From assembly GCF_004346095.1 (NCBI RefSeq), contig NZ_SLZV01000012.1:18053-82052 (forward strand): DNA of 64,000 nucleotides, written 5' to 3'. Positions 17,222 to 26,222 of the stretch are shown here, one piece after another; within the stretch, counting starts at the first letter, position 1, and every line of letters starts with the position of its first letter. The DNA is from Faecalimonas umbilicata. Lineage in GTDB: Bacteria > Bacillota > Clostridia > Lachnospirales > Lachnospiraceae. A program made the position numbers and the translations under genes. Under the pieces are notes generated by a model. That model did not search any database. It saw only the letters and a list, made by a program, of their open reading frames with translations, and was not told the DNA's origin.

Positions 17222-18559
17222 TTATTGTTGCTGTTCGTTCACCTCTTCGTGGTGATACTCCCCTTCAAATACCTCTTCCTGTGGCTGTACTTTTGCTTCC
17301 CCAGACTCTGCGGCTCCCGGTGGGAAGGAATAATACTGATGACCATTCTCCAATACGACTCCTCTTGCCTCGGCAAGTTCACTGACTGTCACAAGCTGAT
17401 AGCCCTGCTCCACAAGCTTTGGAATCAACTCCAGTGCAGCATCGATCGTCGTGGAATGAATGTCATGCATCAATACGATATCTCCATCTTTCACGGTATT
17501 CAGCACACTATCTACCGTCGCTTTTGCATTTTTTGTCTGCCAGTCCAGTGTATCCACGGACCACATAATAAATGGCATTTTCACAGTCTGTTTCAGTGTG
17601 TCACTGACTGCCCCATAAGGCGGCCGAAGTGTTGTAGTGCCATTTGCAACAAATCCGTTGATGATTCTGTTCGTACCATCCACCTCGTCTAAAATTCCCG
17701 CAGGATCCATCGTAGATAAGTTTGCATGTGTCATCGAATGGTTGGAAAGTTCACATCCCTGCTTTGCCATTCGCTTGATCAGCTCTCCATTGTTCTGTGC
17801 GTTCTGCCCAAGCATGAAAAAAGTTGCTCGTGAATTATATTTTTCCAATTGATCCAGCAATTCCCCGGTCCGCTTGCCTGGTCCATCATCAAATGTCAGT
17901 GCAAGCATAGGTTTATTCGGATCAATAGAACTCTCTTCGGATTTCAGTTTTCCATCTTTTGCAAATCGATAAGTTTTGACACCTATCCGCAGTTCTCCGG
18001 TTACCAGATTTCCTTCCCCGTCAAAATAGTATTTCTCTCCGTCATCTTCTACCCATCCATTTTGCACATAAGTTCCGTCCGGCTGCTGAAACTTCTTCCC
18101 GTCCCACTCTCCATATTTATTTTTTACAGTCAACGTACCATCCCGTGTCTCAAAAAATACAGACTGAGACAGTTCCCCTTCTAGTTTCTTCTGCAAATCA
18201 TCTGAGAGTTTTATTTTGACCGGAAAGGTTCCTTCTTTTGTCCCGTCCGATTCACATTCCAGCGTATAGTCTTTCCCCTCTGTCAGACTTTCCATAAACT
18301 GCTGCGCCGTATACTGCTCTTTTTCATCTAACGTAGTCTTCATCGCACCTTCCCCGTGAATATCCACAGAAAACTTTGGAAGTTCACTGTCCTGGTACAT
18401 CGTCTCTGACTTCGCCTTCATAGAAATCACTGCCAGTCCACTCTTTTCAGAAGCCGCTGCCGTACTGAAAAGTATGACCGACAGCAGGCAAAGAACTACA
18501 ATGCTGATCAGTTTCTTTTTAACGCGTTCCCGCTTGCGCACGCGCTTTATCTGCCTCAT
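17222..18559 (-). CDS. Polysaccharide deacetylase (NodB domain) with wall-binding-like repeat
   Basis: A 445-residue exported protein. A basic N-terminus and one hydrophobic segment (about 16-36) form a signal or anchor. Next come an Ig-like beta region and a short choline-binding-like repeat (NGWVEDDGEKYYFD). The NodB catalytic domain occupies about 220-405, with TFDDGP (metal-binding Asp pair), SNHSMTHANL (metal His), RPPYG and the closing LMHDIH. It probably removes N-acetyl groups from peptidoglycan GlcNAc or MurNAc, changing lysozyme resistance or preparing spore cortex. The C-terminal tail is Glu/Gln/His-rich. AGGGGG is the ribosome binding site. Monocistronic. Confidence 0.88.
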   Translation of the reverse strand: MRQIKRVRKRERVKKKLISIVVLCLLSVILFSTAAASEKSGLAVISMKAKSETMYQDSELPKFSVDIHGEGAMKTTLDEKEQYTAQQFMESLTEGKDYTLECESDGTKEGTFPVKIKLSDDLQKKLEGELSQSVFFETRDGTLTVKNKYGEWDGKKFQQPDGTYVQNGWVEDDGEKYYFDGEGNLVTGELRIGVKTYRFAKDGKLKSEESSIDPNKPMLALTFDDGPGKRTGELLDQLEKYNSRATFFMLGQNAQNNGELIKRMAKQGCELSNHSMTHANLSTMDPAGILDEVDGTNRIINGFVANGTTTLRPPYGAVSDTLKQTVKMPFIMWSVDTLDWQTKNAKATVDSVLNTVKDGDIVLMHDIHSTTIDAALELIPKLVEQGYQLVTVSELAEARGVVLENGHQYYSFPPGAAESGEAKVQPQEEVFEGEYHHEEVNEQQQ

Positions 18560-18603
18560 AAATTTTGTACCCCCTAAACTTTTGTAACACTTTTTCTCTT
18601 TTC

Positions 18604-18632
18604 AGTATACACAATTTCCCACCAGACTGCAA
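18604..18632 (-). promoter_or_regulatory. SigA promoter of the deacetylase gene
   Basis: Minus strand: -35 TTGCAG (18632-18627), 17-bp spacer, -10 TATACT (18609-18604), 44 bp before the start codon. Confidence 0.6.
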
Positions 18633-18670
18633 TCGTATTTCCCGCACATTTCATACGCCTTTTCGAAGCA

Positions 18671-18722
18671 AAAAATACCTTCCATTCCGGACAGTTTTCC
18701 GTCCAAAATGAAAGGTATTCTA
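18671..18722 (-). terminator. Intrinsic terminator after yajC
   Basis: Minus strand: stem AATACCTTTCATT/AATGGAAGGTATT with an inner GGAC/GTCC stem, then TTTTTT, directly after the yajC stop. Confidence 0.75.
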
Positions 18723-18723
18723 A

Positions 18724-19029
18724 TTATTCTTCGTTTACTTTTTCTACTTGAATAATTGCAGATTTCTGCATTGGGATACGACAGTTTCTGTTATTTCCAA
18801 ACTCTACGATCACATCATCGTCTGTGATATCGATCAGTACACCGTAAAATCCGCTTGTTGTCAATACTGTATCTCCTACTTCCATAGAAGCAACCATCGC
18901 CTGAATTCTCTTCTGCTCTTTTCTCTGCGGGCGGAACAGAAAGAACCACATACCTCCGATCAGTACTGCATACACTAAGATAATGGAAAACATTCCACCA
19001 GCTCCACCTGACGCTAATAAACCATTCAT
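18724..19029 (-). CDS. yajC: Preprotein translocase subunit YajC
   Basis: A 101-residue protein with one N-terminal membrane segment (about 13-34, GMFSIILVYAVLIGGMWFFLF), the FRPQRKEQKRIQ motif and a beta-rich cytoplasmic domain (MEVGDTVLTTSGFYG). YajC is an accessory subunit of SecYEG with SecDF. It lies 94 bp downstream of tgt, the classic tgt-yajC pairing, and is followed by a terminator. Confidence 0.95.
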   Translation of the reverse strand: MNGLLASGGAGGMFSIILVYAVLIGGMWFFLFRPQRKEQKRIQAMVASMEVGDTVLTTSGFYGVLIDITDDDVIVEFGNNRNCRIPMQKSAIIQVEKVNEE

Positions 19030-19123
19030 ACTAAATTCCTCCTACTTCTCAATTAAGCACTATTGCTATGATACACAATTTCTGCTGAGACATCAAGTTA
19101 TTTTTAGAAATTTTATGATTTGT

Positions 19124-20257
19124 TTATATCTGTCCGCGTGTGAATCCTTCCAGTTTCTGCTTCTTGTATTCTTTATATCTTCCTTCCTCGATCGCTGTGC
19201 GGATTTCTTCCATCATATTGTTGTAGAAATACAGATTATGCAGCACGCACAGACGCATACCAAGCATCTCTTTTGCTTTCAGCAAATGGCGGATATAGGC
19301 TCTGCTGTATTTGCGGCAGGCCGGACACTGACACCCTTCCTCGATCGGTCTATCATCCAGCTCATATTTTGCATTGAACAGATTCATCTTTCCATGATTC
19401 GTGTAAACATGCCCATGTCTTCCATTTCTACTTGGGTAAACACAATCAAAGAAATCAACACCTCTGTCAACCGCCTCAAGAATATTTGCCGGCGTTCCAA
19501 CTCCCATCAGATAAGTCGGCTTGTCCTGTGGAAGATATGGAACTGTCGCGTCAATGATCCGATACATGTCTTCATGGGATTCTCCCACTGCCAGTCCTCC
19601 GAGCGCATAACCATCCAGATCAAGTTCCGCAATCCGTTTCGCATGTTCGATGCGGATATCTTCATAAATACCACCTTGATTGATTCCAAACAGCATCTGT
19701 TGCTTGTTGATCGTATCTTCCAGACTATTCAGCCTTGCCATCTCTTTTTTACAGCGCTCCAGCCAGCGCACTGTGCGATCTACCGAATGCTGGATATAGT
19801 TGCGGTCTGCCACACTGGACGGACATTCATCAAACGCCATCGCAATCGTGGATGCTAAATTGGACTGGATCTGCATACTCTCCTCTGGTCCCATGAAAAT
19901 TTTCTTTCCATCAATGTGGGAGTGGAAGTATACGCCTTCCTCTTTGATTTTTCGCAATCCTGCAAGAGAAAAGACCTGAAATCCACCTGAATCTGTCAGA
20001 ATCGGCTTATCCCACACCATAAATTTATGCAGTCCCCCGAGTTTTTTTACTACTTCATCTCCCGGCCGCACATGTAAATGATACGTGTTGGAAAGCTCTA
20101 CCTGTGTCTTAATCCCTTGAAGATCTTCTGTGGAGACAGCACCTTTGATCGCTGCTGCTGTTCCCACATTCATAAATACCGGCGTCTCGATCACACCATG
20201 TACTGTTTTCAGTCTCCCTCTTTTGGCAAGACCATCTCTTTTTATTAATTGATACAT
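19124..20257 (-). CDS. tgt: tRNA-guanine transglycosylase
   Basis: A 377-residue enzyme that swaps guanine 34 for preQ1 in GUN-anticodon tRNAs. The active-site Asp motif SGGFQVFSL, the nucleophile region GVDFFDCVYPSRNGRHG and the zinc ligands CQCPACRKYSRAYIRHL are all visible. I start at 20257 (MYQLIKRDG), where GAGGAG lies about 9 nt upstream, instead of the longer frame at 20287 that would overlap the previous gene. It follows the L,D-transpeptidase by 17 bp and precedes yajC, so the three may share a transcript. Confidence 0.96.
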   Translation of the reverse strand: MYQLIKRDGLAKRGRLKTVHGVIETPVFMNVGTAAAIKGAVSTEDLQGIKTQVELSNTYHLHVRPGDEVVKKLGGLHKFMVWDKPILTDSGGFQVFSLAGLRKIKEEGVYFHSHIDGKKIFMGPEESMQIQSNLASTIAMAFDECPSSVADRNYIQHSVDRTVRWLERCKKEMARLNSLEDTINKQQMLFGINQGGIYEDIRIEHAKRIAELDLDGYALGGLAVGESHEDMYRIIDATVPYLPQDKPTYLMGVGTPANILEAVDRGVDFFDCVYPSRNGRHGHVYTNHGKMNLFNAKYELDDRPIEEGCQCPACRKYSRAYIRHLLKAKEMLGMRLCVLHNLYFYNNMMEEIRTAIEEGRYKEYKKQKLEGFTRGQI

Positions 20258-20274
20258 TCTTTTTCTCCTCTGAC

Positions 20275-22137
20275 TTAATAATGACAAATGACCGGAACTC
20301 CTGCACTGATCAAGTTCAGCAGCTGCCCCGCCTTATCAATCGGCATATTGATACATCCATGAGAACCGGCACTCTGATACAGACTGCCCCCAAATGCCGG
20401 CTGCCAGTCCGCATCGTGGAATCCGACTCCGCTCCATGTAAACTGCATCCAGTATCTTACTTCTTGTTTATAAATTGGTTCTCCTGTCTCCGGATCGTTC
20501 TCTCCGACAAGAATAGACGGACTTTCTTTATAAAGTACATCGTAGACCCCTTCTGGTGTTATCCTATCCGGCGTCGGAAGTCCTGATACGATATCTGTCT
20601 CCAACACTACATTTCCATTCTGGATATACCACATATGCTGAGTAGATAAGTCCACTTCTGCATACGTATTGCCCCAGTCTGTCGCACCAAATGACGCAGC
20701 ACGTTTTTCATAGATAGGCTCTCTCTGTACCGGCTTTCCTCCGGCAATATCTGCCTTCAACTGCTCAATCTCTGCCGGCTCATCGATACTCCATCCGTAT
20801 GTACCGCCAGATACAGTCGCAGCTTTGCCGGTTGGTGTCGTAAAACTTCTCGTCTTTCCTACTGTATCATACCTGGATGCGAGATCCCTTACATATGCAG
20901 AAATCCCATCTGTCGTAAATGTGACATTCATATTCTCATCGACTGTAATCCACTCTGCAAGCTTTGCCTTGTCGATTCCTTCCGGAGTCGCTCCCATCTG
21001 ATAAGTGACTGTTCCTCCGAGGTACGAATTCATCTTATCTCTCGCCGCCACAACTTCAGATGAATCTTCAGTAAATTTCGGCTTAAGATAGCAGCCTTCC
21101 TTTTCCAGATCCATCTCATGCTGGAATCCACTGATCTTCTCCTTGATCTTCTGGCGGAAGACTTCCTGATCCAACTGTGTGCCCTCTACCTCTTTTGTAA
21201 TCACGAATGTATTCCCGTCAAATGTCGGCTTCGCAGATACTGACGGTGTCTGATTCTCCGGCTTCATGCACTGAAGTCCACTGATCAATGCATCTAATGC
21301 CGCCTCATCGTACTGGACATCCACTTTCGCCTCTGCGCTTCCCTTTTGGAACAATGCCCGGATCCACAGAAACGCATTCTGATCTTTTACAATCTTCTCC
21401 AGTTCTTTTCCTGGAAGATATTCCAGAGAAATATCCTCTCCACTGATCACTTCTGTTCCGCCATCATTTTCCTTTAAGGTAAGTGTATAGCCTTGTACCT
21501 GCTTCTCCATATAAGACTCTGCTTCTTTTACTGTCTTACCTGAAAAATCATTTCCGTTGATGGTTGTATTAAAATAAAAATGCTTTGTAAAATAGAAAGC
21601 AAATCCAAGGTAAACAAGCGCTGCCGCTCCAAGAACCCCTCCTGCGATAAACAATGCCTTCTTCTTCATCTGCTCTTTCTTCTCGCTGCTTTTGCCATTT
21701 TTCTGATGATTCTGCTTTGCTGAATGGCTTCCTGATGAGTTCTTCGCGTTCTGTTTCAGCTGCATCTCAGAAGATCTTCTGCTCTCCTCCCTGTGCTGGG
21801 AATTCTTTTTGACAGATTCTTCCTGATGCGTTCTCTTCTGCTCATGCTGCTTCTGTCCATGCTGTTTCTGTAGTTCTTTCCGCGCAAGATTCGTTGCCTT
21901 TTGTGTCCGTATCTCTTTTGGAAGTTCAGCCGTAAACTGCGCCTTCTGAAGATCAGATCTTTGGGCACGCGGCCGCGGATTCTTTCTTTTCTTTTCTTTC
22001 TTCTCTATCTCTTCTATATTCTCCTCATCCGGACCATCATCCAGACGATAGGAGAAGTATTCGATGTCATCTACACGCCCGTCTGCATGTCTGTTCCCAG
22101 ATCCTTGGCGTCTTCTCTTATCATTCGTGCCGCCCAT
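20275..22137 (-). CDS. L,D-transpeptidase (YkuD) with long charged cytoplasmic tail
   Basis: A 620-residue cell-wall enzyme. The ATG at 22137 (MGGTNDKRRR) is preferred over one at 22257, which would run through the promoter. Residues 1-155 are an extremely hydrophilic Gln/His/Lys/Arg/Glu-rich low-complexity tail, probably cytoplasmic. One membrane segment (about 160-182) is followed by peptidoglycan-binding repeats of the PG_binding_4 type and a C-terminal YkuD domain with the catalytic SHGCINMP motif. It forms 3-3 cross-links or attaches proteins to peptidoglycan. The tail may localise the enzyme or bind a partner. It heads the ldt-tgt-yajC block. Confidence 0.93.
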   Translation of the reverse strand: MGGTNDKRRRQGSGNRHADGRVDDIEYFSYRLDDGPDEENIEEIEKKEKKRKNPRPRAQRSDLQKAQFTAELPKEIRTQKATNLARKELQKQHGQKQHEQKRTHQEESVKKNSQHREESRRSSEMQLKQNAKNSSGSHSAKQNHQKNGKSSEKKEQMKKKALFIAGGVLGAAALVYLGFAFYFTKHFYFNTTINGNDFSGKTVKEAESYMEKQVQGYTLTLKENDGGTEVISGEDISLEYLPGKELEKIVKDQNAFLWIRALFQKGSAEAKVDVQYDEAALDALISGLQCMKPENQTPSVSAKPTFDGNTFVITKEVEGTQLDQEVFRQKIKEKISGFQHEMDLEKEGCYLKPKFTEDSSEVVAARDKMNSYLGGTVTYQMGATPEGIDKAKLAEWITVDENMNVTFTTDGISAYVRDLASRYDTVGKTRSFTTPTGKAATVSGGTYGWSIDEPAEIEQLKADIAGGKPVQREPIYEKRAASFGATDWGNTYAEVDLSTQHMWYIQNGNVVLETDIVSGLPTPDRITPEGVYDVLYKESPSILVGENDPETGEPIYKQEVRYWMQFTWSGVGFHDADWQPAFGGSLYQSAGSHGCINMPIDKAGQLLNLISAGVPVICHY

Positions 22138-22177
22138 ATAGTATCTATTTCCTTTCTCTAAACAATATCTAGTAAAC

Positions 22178-22183
22178 ATTATA
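22178..22183 (-). promoter_or_regulatory. -10 element upstream of the L,D-transpeptidase gene
   Basis: Minus-strand TATAAT (22183-22178) lies about 40 bp upstream of the chosen start. The -35 at 17 bp (TGTACT) is poor. Confidence 0.4.
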
Positions 22184-22220
22184 ATACGTCCCTTTCTAAA
22201 AGTACAGTATAAAATAAGCA

Positions 22221-22249
22221 TTGCCACTTTTTTTAACTTCCTATATAAT
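22221..22249 (+). promoter_or_regulatory. SigA promoter of aroC
   Basis: Plus strand: -35 TTGCCA (22221-22226), 17-bp spacer, perfect -10 TATAAT (22244-22249), 47 bp before the aroC start. Confidence 0.8.
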
Positions 22250-22296
22250 AATGACAAAAGTTTGTAATATTTTTGTCACGAAAGGAGTTTTTATAT

Positions 22297-23397
22297 ATGG
22301 CTGGTTCCTATTTTGGAAATTCATTCCGCATCACAACCTGGGGAGAATCCCACGGTCCGGCAATCGGTGTCGTCATCGATGGATGCCCTTCCGGACTTGC
22401 ACTCTCCGCGAAAGAAATCCAGTGCTTTCTCGACCGCAGAAAGCCTGGTCAAAGCCGCTACACGACACAGCGAAACGAATCGGATCAAGTAGAAATCCTC
22501 TCCGGTGTATTTGAAGGACGTACGACCGGAACACCAATTTCATTAATTGTCCGCAATCAAGATCAACGCTCCAAAGATTACGGAAATATCGCTTCCTGCT
22601 ACCGTCCCGGACATGCCGACTTTACTTTTGACAGCAAGTATGGATTCCGTGACTATCGCGGAGGTGGTCGTTCTTCCGGGCGTGAGACGATCGGCCGTGT
22701 CGCTGCCGGTGCTATTGCCTCCAAACTGCTCGCAGAAATGGGGATTACTATCATGGCTTACGCCAAGTCGATCGGACCTGTTACCGTTCCTACATCTGAA
22801 TATCATCTGACTGAGATTATGGAAAATGCTCTGTATATGCCTAATAATACATATGCCGGACAGGCAGAAATATACTTAAAAGAATGTATGGAAAGACAGG
22901 ATTCTTCCGGGGGAATCATTGAATGTACCGTTCACGGAATGCCTGCCGGAATCGGTGAGCCTGTTTTTGAAAAGCTCGATGCCTCTCTCGCCAAAGCTGT
23001 TATGTCCATTGGTGCTGTCAAGGGCGTGGAGATTGGTGACGGTTTTCAGGCAGCCACTTCTCATGGAAGTATCAACAACGATGCCTTCACCTGCGAAAAC
23101 GGCTCCATCTCAAAGCTGACAAATCATTCCGGCGGAATCCTCGGAGGAATGAGCGACGGCTCAGACATTGTCCTGCGCGCTGCGTTTAAACCGACACCTT
23201 CTATTTCACAAGTACAGCAGACTGTGACAACTACATCTGAGAATATCGATCTTTCGATTCACGGACGCCATGATCCGATCATCGTTCCGCGTGCAGTCGT
23301 TGTCGTAGAGTCCATGGTGGCACTCACACTGATCGATCTGTTATTTGCCAACATGAGTTCCAGACTGGATAAGATTCTTTCCTTTTACAAAAGATAA
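22297..23397 (+). CDS. aroC: Chorismate synthase
   Basis: A 366-residue FMN-dependent enzyme that makes chorismate from EPSP, the last step of the shikimate pathway. Signature 1 ([14 protein letters not shown], near residue 14), signature 2 ([15 protein letters not shown], near 120) and signature 3 ([12 protein letters not shown], near 320) are present. The ATG at 22297 follows AAAGGAG by 8 nt; an in-frame ATG at 22273 is upstream of it. It stands alone here, away from other aro genes, with its own promoter and terminator. Confidence 0.97.
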   Translation: MAGSYFGNSFRITTWGESHGPAIGVVIDGCPSGLALSAKEIQCFLDRRKPGQSRYTTQRNESDQVEILSGVFEGRTTGTPISLIVRNQDQRSKDYGNIASCYRPGHADFTFDSKYGFRDYRGGGRSSGRETIGRVAAGAIASKLLAEMGITIMAYAKSIGPVTVPTSEYHLTEIMENALYMPNNTYAGQAEIYLKECMERQDSSGGIIECTVHGMPAGIGEPVFEKLDASLAKAVMSIGAVKGVEIGDGFQAATSHGSINNDAFTCENGSISKLTNHSGGILGGMSDGSDIVLRAAFKPTPSISQVQQTVTTTSENIDLSIHGRHDPIIVPRAVVVVESMVALTLIDLLFANMSSRLDKILSFYKR

Positions 23398-23437
23398 GAT
23401 CCAAAAGAATCTATAAGCCATTTTTAATAATATTTTT

Positions 23438-23484
23438 CGTTCGTGTATGATATTCTTTCAGACAATATTGTACGCGAACGTTTT
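23438..23484 (+). terminator. Likely terminator of aroC
   Basis: A 17-bp stem (23438-23454 with 23464-23480, three G-U pairs, outer arms CGTTCG/CGAACG) followed by TTTTGTCTGTCTTT. The U tail is interrupted, so efficiency is uncertain. Confidence 0.6.
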
Positions 23485-23629
23485 GTCTGTCTTTAGTTTA
23501 ACAAAATTTTTTTACTTTTCTTTTCATTCTTTCTTAATCTTTTCTGAAATTCTTTTCTAAGTCCCATCACCTGCATAATCTATCAAGGCGGATAACCTTC
23601 AACAAAGTCTGTTTTTCTTCATTTTCCGA

Positions 23630-23689
23630 TTGACTATTACCTAAAATAGAGTATAATAATATAGGCACATTTGTTTAGAAATAGTAAAC
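23630..23689 (+). promoter_or_regulatory. Promoter and dyad of the polyamine operon regulator
   Basis: -35 TTGACT (23630-23635), 16-bp spacer, -10 TATAAT (23652-23657). Just downstream lies the inverted repeat GTTTA-N7-TAAAC (23673-23689), extended by another GTTTA at 23695. Position after the start site fits repression, probably by the regulator itself. Confidence 0.55.
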
Positions 23690-23741
23690 TTTTTGTTTAT
23701 TTATAATAGTACTTATACGTATGGAAAGGATGTCCGTATAT

Positions 23742-24281
23742 ATGAATATAGGCAATAAACTCAGGGAATTGCGCATGGAGAAAGGACTTACGCAGGAAGA
23801 ACTTGCCGATCGGGCAGAACTTTCGAAGGGATTTATCTCCCAGATAGAAAGAGATCTTACCTCCCCTTCGATTGCAACGCTGGTCGATCTACTGCAATGT
23901 CTCGGGACAAATCTGAAAGATTTCTTCTCCGATGACTCCGATGAGCAGATCGTATTTCCTAAAGAAGATTTCTTTGAAAAAACAGACGCGGAACTTCTCA
24001 ACACCATTGAATGGATCATCCCGAATGCACAGAAGAATATGATGGAACCAATCCGTGTCACCTTACTCCCCGGAGGCTCCACTTACCCAGACAGACCTCA
24101 CGAGGGAGAGGAATTTGGATATGTCCTTCAAGGAGTGATCCATATCCATCTCGGGCAGCGGGTATACACGGCCAAAAAGGGAGAGACTTTCTATTTTACC
24201 CCGAACTGTGAACATTCGATCAGTGCGGGAAAAAAGACTGGTGCAAAATTTATCTGGGTAAGCACACCACCCAGTTTTTAA
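23742..24281 (+). CDS. XRE-family regulator with C-terminal cupin
   Basis: A 179-residue regulator. Residues 5-60 form a helix-turn-helix of the XRE type ([20 protein letters not shown]) and residues about 110-175 a cupin barrel ([20 protein letters not shown] ... CEHSISAG). Proteins of this build (PuuR-like) bind polyamines or other small ligands in the cupin and control uptake genes. The start at 23742 follows GGAAAGGA. The gene is 62 bp upstream of potA, in the same direction, so it likely controls its own operon through the dyad at 23673. Confidence 0.9.
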   Translation: MNIGNKLRELRMEKGLTQEELADRAELSKGFISQIERDLTSPSIATLVDLLQCLGTNLKDFFSDDSDEQIVFPKEDFFEKTDAELLNTIEWIIPNAQKNMMEPIRVTLLPGGSTYPDRPHEGEEFGYVLQGVIHIHLGQRVYTAKKGETFYFTPNCEHSISAGKKTGAKFIWVSTPPSF

Positions 24282-24343
24282 TTATTTCTAATTGTTTTCA
24301 TGTACAAAACATCTATTTAGCAAAACGAAGGAGGAGTGAGCAT

Positions 24344-25417
24344 ATGGCTAACAAATTAATTGATATTGTAAATGTATCAAAATCCTACGGGGACAATCTC
24401 GTCCTCGATGAACTCAACTTATATATCAGGGAGAATGAATTTCTGACACTGCTCGGACCGAGTGGATGCGGGAAGACAACTCTGCTCCGCATCCTGGGCG
24501 GATTTGAGAGCTGTGATTCCGGACACATTATTTTCGACGGAAAAAATATCAATAATGTCCCGCCAAATAAGCGACAGCTAAACACAGTCTTCCAGAAATA
24601 TGCTCTGTTTTCCCACATGTCCATTGCAGAAAATATTGCATTTGGACTGAAGATCAAAGGGAAATCAAAAGCATATATCAATGATAAAATCCGCTATGCG
24701 CTAAAGCTTGTCAACCTCGATGGTTACGAGAACCGTACTCCGGACTCTCTAAGCGGCGGACAGCAGCAGCGGATCGCTATCGCCCGCGCGATCGTCAATG
24801 AGCCAAAAGTGCTCCTGCTCGACGAACCTTTAGGCGCTCTCGACTTGAAATTGAGACAGGATATGCAGTATGAGCTGATCCGTTTGAAAAACGAACTCGG
24901 AATTACATTTATCTATGTCACTCACGACCAGGAGGAAGCGCTCACAATGTCCGACACCATCGTCGTGATGAATCAGGGATATATCCAGCAGATCGGTACG
25001 CCGGAAGATATCTACAACGAACCGGAAAATGCATTTGTCGCTGACTTCATTGGGGAAAGCAATATTCTTCCGGCTGTCATGGTCGAAGATAAACTGGTAA
25101 AAATTCTCGGCGTCAATTTCCCATGTGTCGATGTAGGATTTGGCAAAAACAAACCCGTCGATGCTGTGATCCGCCCGGAAGATATTGATCTTGTAAAACC
25201 AGAAGAAGGACTTCTCGAGGGAGTCGTGACACACCTGATCTTCAAAGGCGTTCACTATGAGATGGAAGTTTCCGCAAATAACTTTGACTGGCTTGTACAT
25301 AGTACAGACATGGTTCCGGTCGGCACGACTGTTGGAATCAAAGTAGATCCATTTGATATCCAGATTATGAAAAAGCCAGAATCTGAAGATGAGGAGGCGG
25401 TTCCAGTTGAAGAGTAA
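24344..25417 (+). CDS. potA: Spermidine/putrescine ABC transporter ATP-binding protein
   Basis: A 357-residue ATPase: Walker [10 protein letters not shown] (near residue 38), Q-loop, signature LSGGQQQR, Walker [13 protein letters not shown] and H-loop [10 protein letters not shown]-terminal TOBE-like regulatory domain follows (about 245-345). It powers polyamine uptake at the inner face of the membrane. A strong GGAGGAG precedes the ATG. It overlaps potB by 11 nt; the transporter genes potA-potB-potCD form one coupled operon. Confidence 0.95.
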   Translation: MANKLIDIVNVSKSYGDNLVLDELNLYIRENEFLTLLGPSGCGKTTLLRILGGFESCDSGHIIFDGKNINNVPPNKRQLNTVFQKYALFSHMSIAENIAFGLKIKGKSKAYINDKIRYALKLVNLDGYENRTPDSLSGGQQQRIAIARAIVNEPKVLLLDEPLGALDLKLRQDMQYELIRLKNELGITFIYVTHDQEEALTMSDTIVVMNQGYIQQIGTPEDIYNEPENAFVADFIGESNILPAVMVEDKLVKILGVNFPCVDVGFGKNKPVDAVIRPEDIDLVKPEEGLLEGVVTHLIFKGVHYEMEVSANNFDWLVHSTDMVPVGTTVGIKVDPFDIQIMKKPESEDEEAVPVEE

Positions 25418-26222
25418 AAAATTACTTGCCGGACCGTACTTATTCTGGTCGGTATCTTTTATCATCATCCCGCTTCTGATGATCTTCTATTATGGGCTGA
25501 CAGATCAGGATGGTGCCTTTACCTTTGCAAACCTTGCAAAGATTACAACACCGGAGAACTTAAAAGCGCTCGGACTTGCGCTTCTTTTGTCTCTGATCAG
25601 TACTTTGATCTGCCTTGTCATGGCATATCCACTGGCGATGATCCTCGCCTCCATGAATGTCAACCAGACAAGCTTTATTGTATTGATCTTCATCCTTCCG
25701 ATGTGGATGAATTTTTTGCTCCGCACGCTCGCATGGCAGACTTTATTAGAAAAGAATGGTGTGATCAACAGTATTCTGTCGTTTTTCCACCTGCCACAGC
25801 TTGCGATCATCAACACACCTTATGCGATCATTCTTGGTATGGTCTATAACTTTTTGCCATTTATGGTACTTCCGATCTACAACGTGCTCGTAAAGATTGA
25901 CAAAGATGTGATCAATGCCGCACGAGATCTCGGCGCAAACAACCGTCAGACCTTCTTTAAAATCATACTGCCATTGACCGTTCCGGGAATCATCAGCGGA
26001 ATTACCATGGTATTTGTTCCGGCACTCACAACCTTCGTCATCTCCGATCTTCTTGGTGGAAGTAAAATCCTTCTGATTGGAAATGTCATCGAGCAGGAAT
26101 TTAAACAAGGAAGCAACTGGCATGTCGGCTCCGGACTTTCACTCGTGCTGATGATCTTCATTATTTTAAGTATGGCTCTCATCGCCAAATATGATAAAGA
26201 CGGGGAGGGAACTGCATTTTGA
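25407..26222 (+). CDS. potB: Spermidine/putrescine ABC transporter permease PotB
   Basis: A 271-residue permease with about six membrane segments and an EAA loop ([26 protein letters not shown]). I choose the TTG at 25407 because GAGGAGG ends 10 nt before it; the ATG at 25389 lies directly in front of that site. The gene starts inside the last codons of potA and its stop overlaps the TTG start of potCD, so all are translationally coupled. Confidence 0.92.
   Translation: MKSKKLLAGPYLFWSVSFIIIPLLMIFYYGLTDQDGAFTFANLAKITTPENLKALGLALLLSLISTLICLVMAYPLAMILASMNVNQTSFIVLIFILPMWMNFLLRTLAWQTLLEKNGVINSILSFFHLPQLAIINTPYAIILGMVYNFLPFMVLPIYNVLVKIDKDVINAARDLGANNRQTFFKIILPLTVPGIISGITMVFVPALTTFVISDLLGGSKILLIGNVIEQEFKQGSNWHVGSGLSLVLMIFIILSMALIAKYDKDGEGTAF

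Larger units (their letters stand above)
23398..23741. other. Intergenic region aroC to polyamine operon (344 bp)
   Basis: This AT-rich gap holds the aroC terminator (23438-23484) and the promoter and operator-like dyad of the regulator gene (23630-23689). I see no coding sequence; the stretch 23490-23620 is T/C-rich with nothing recognisable. Confidence 0.6.
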
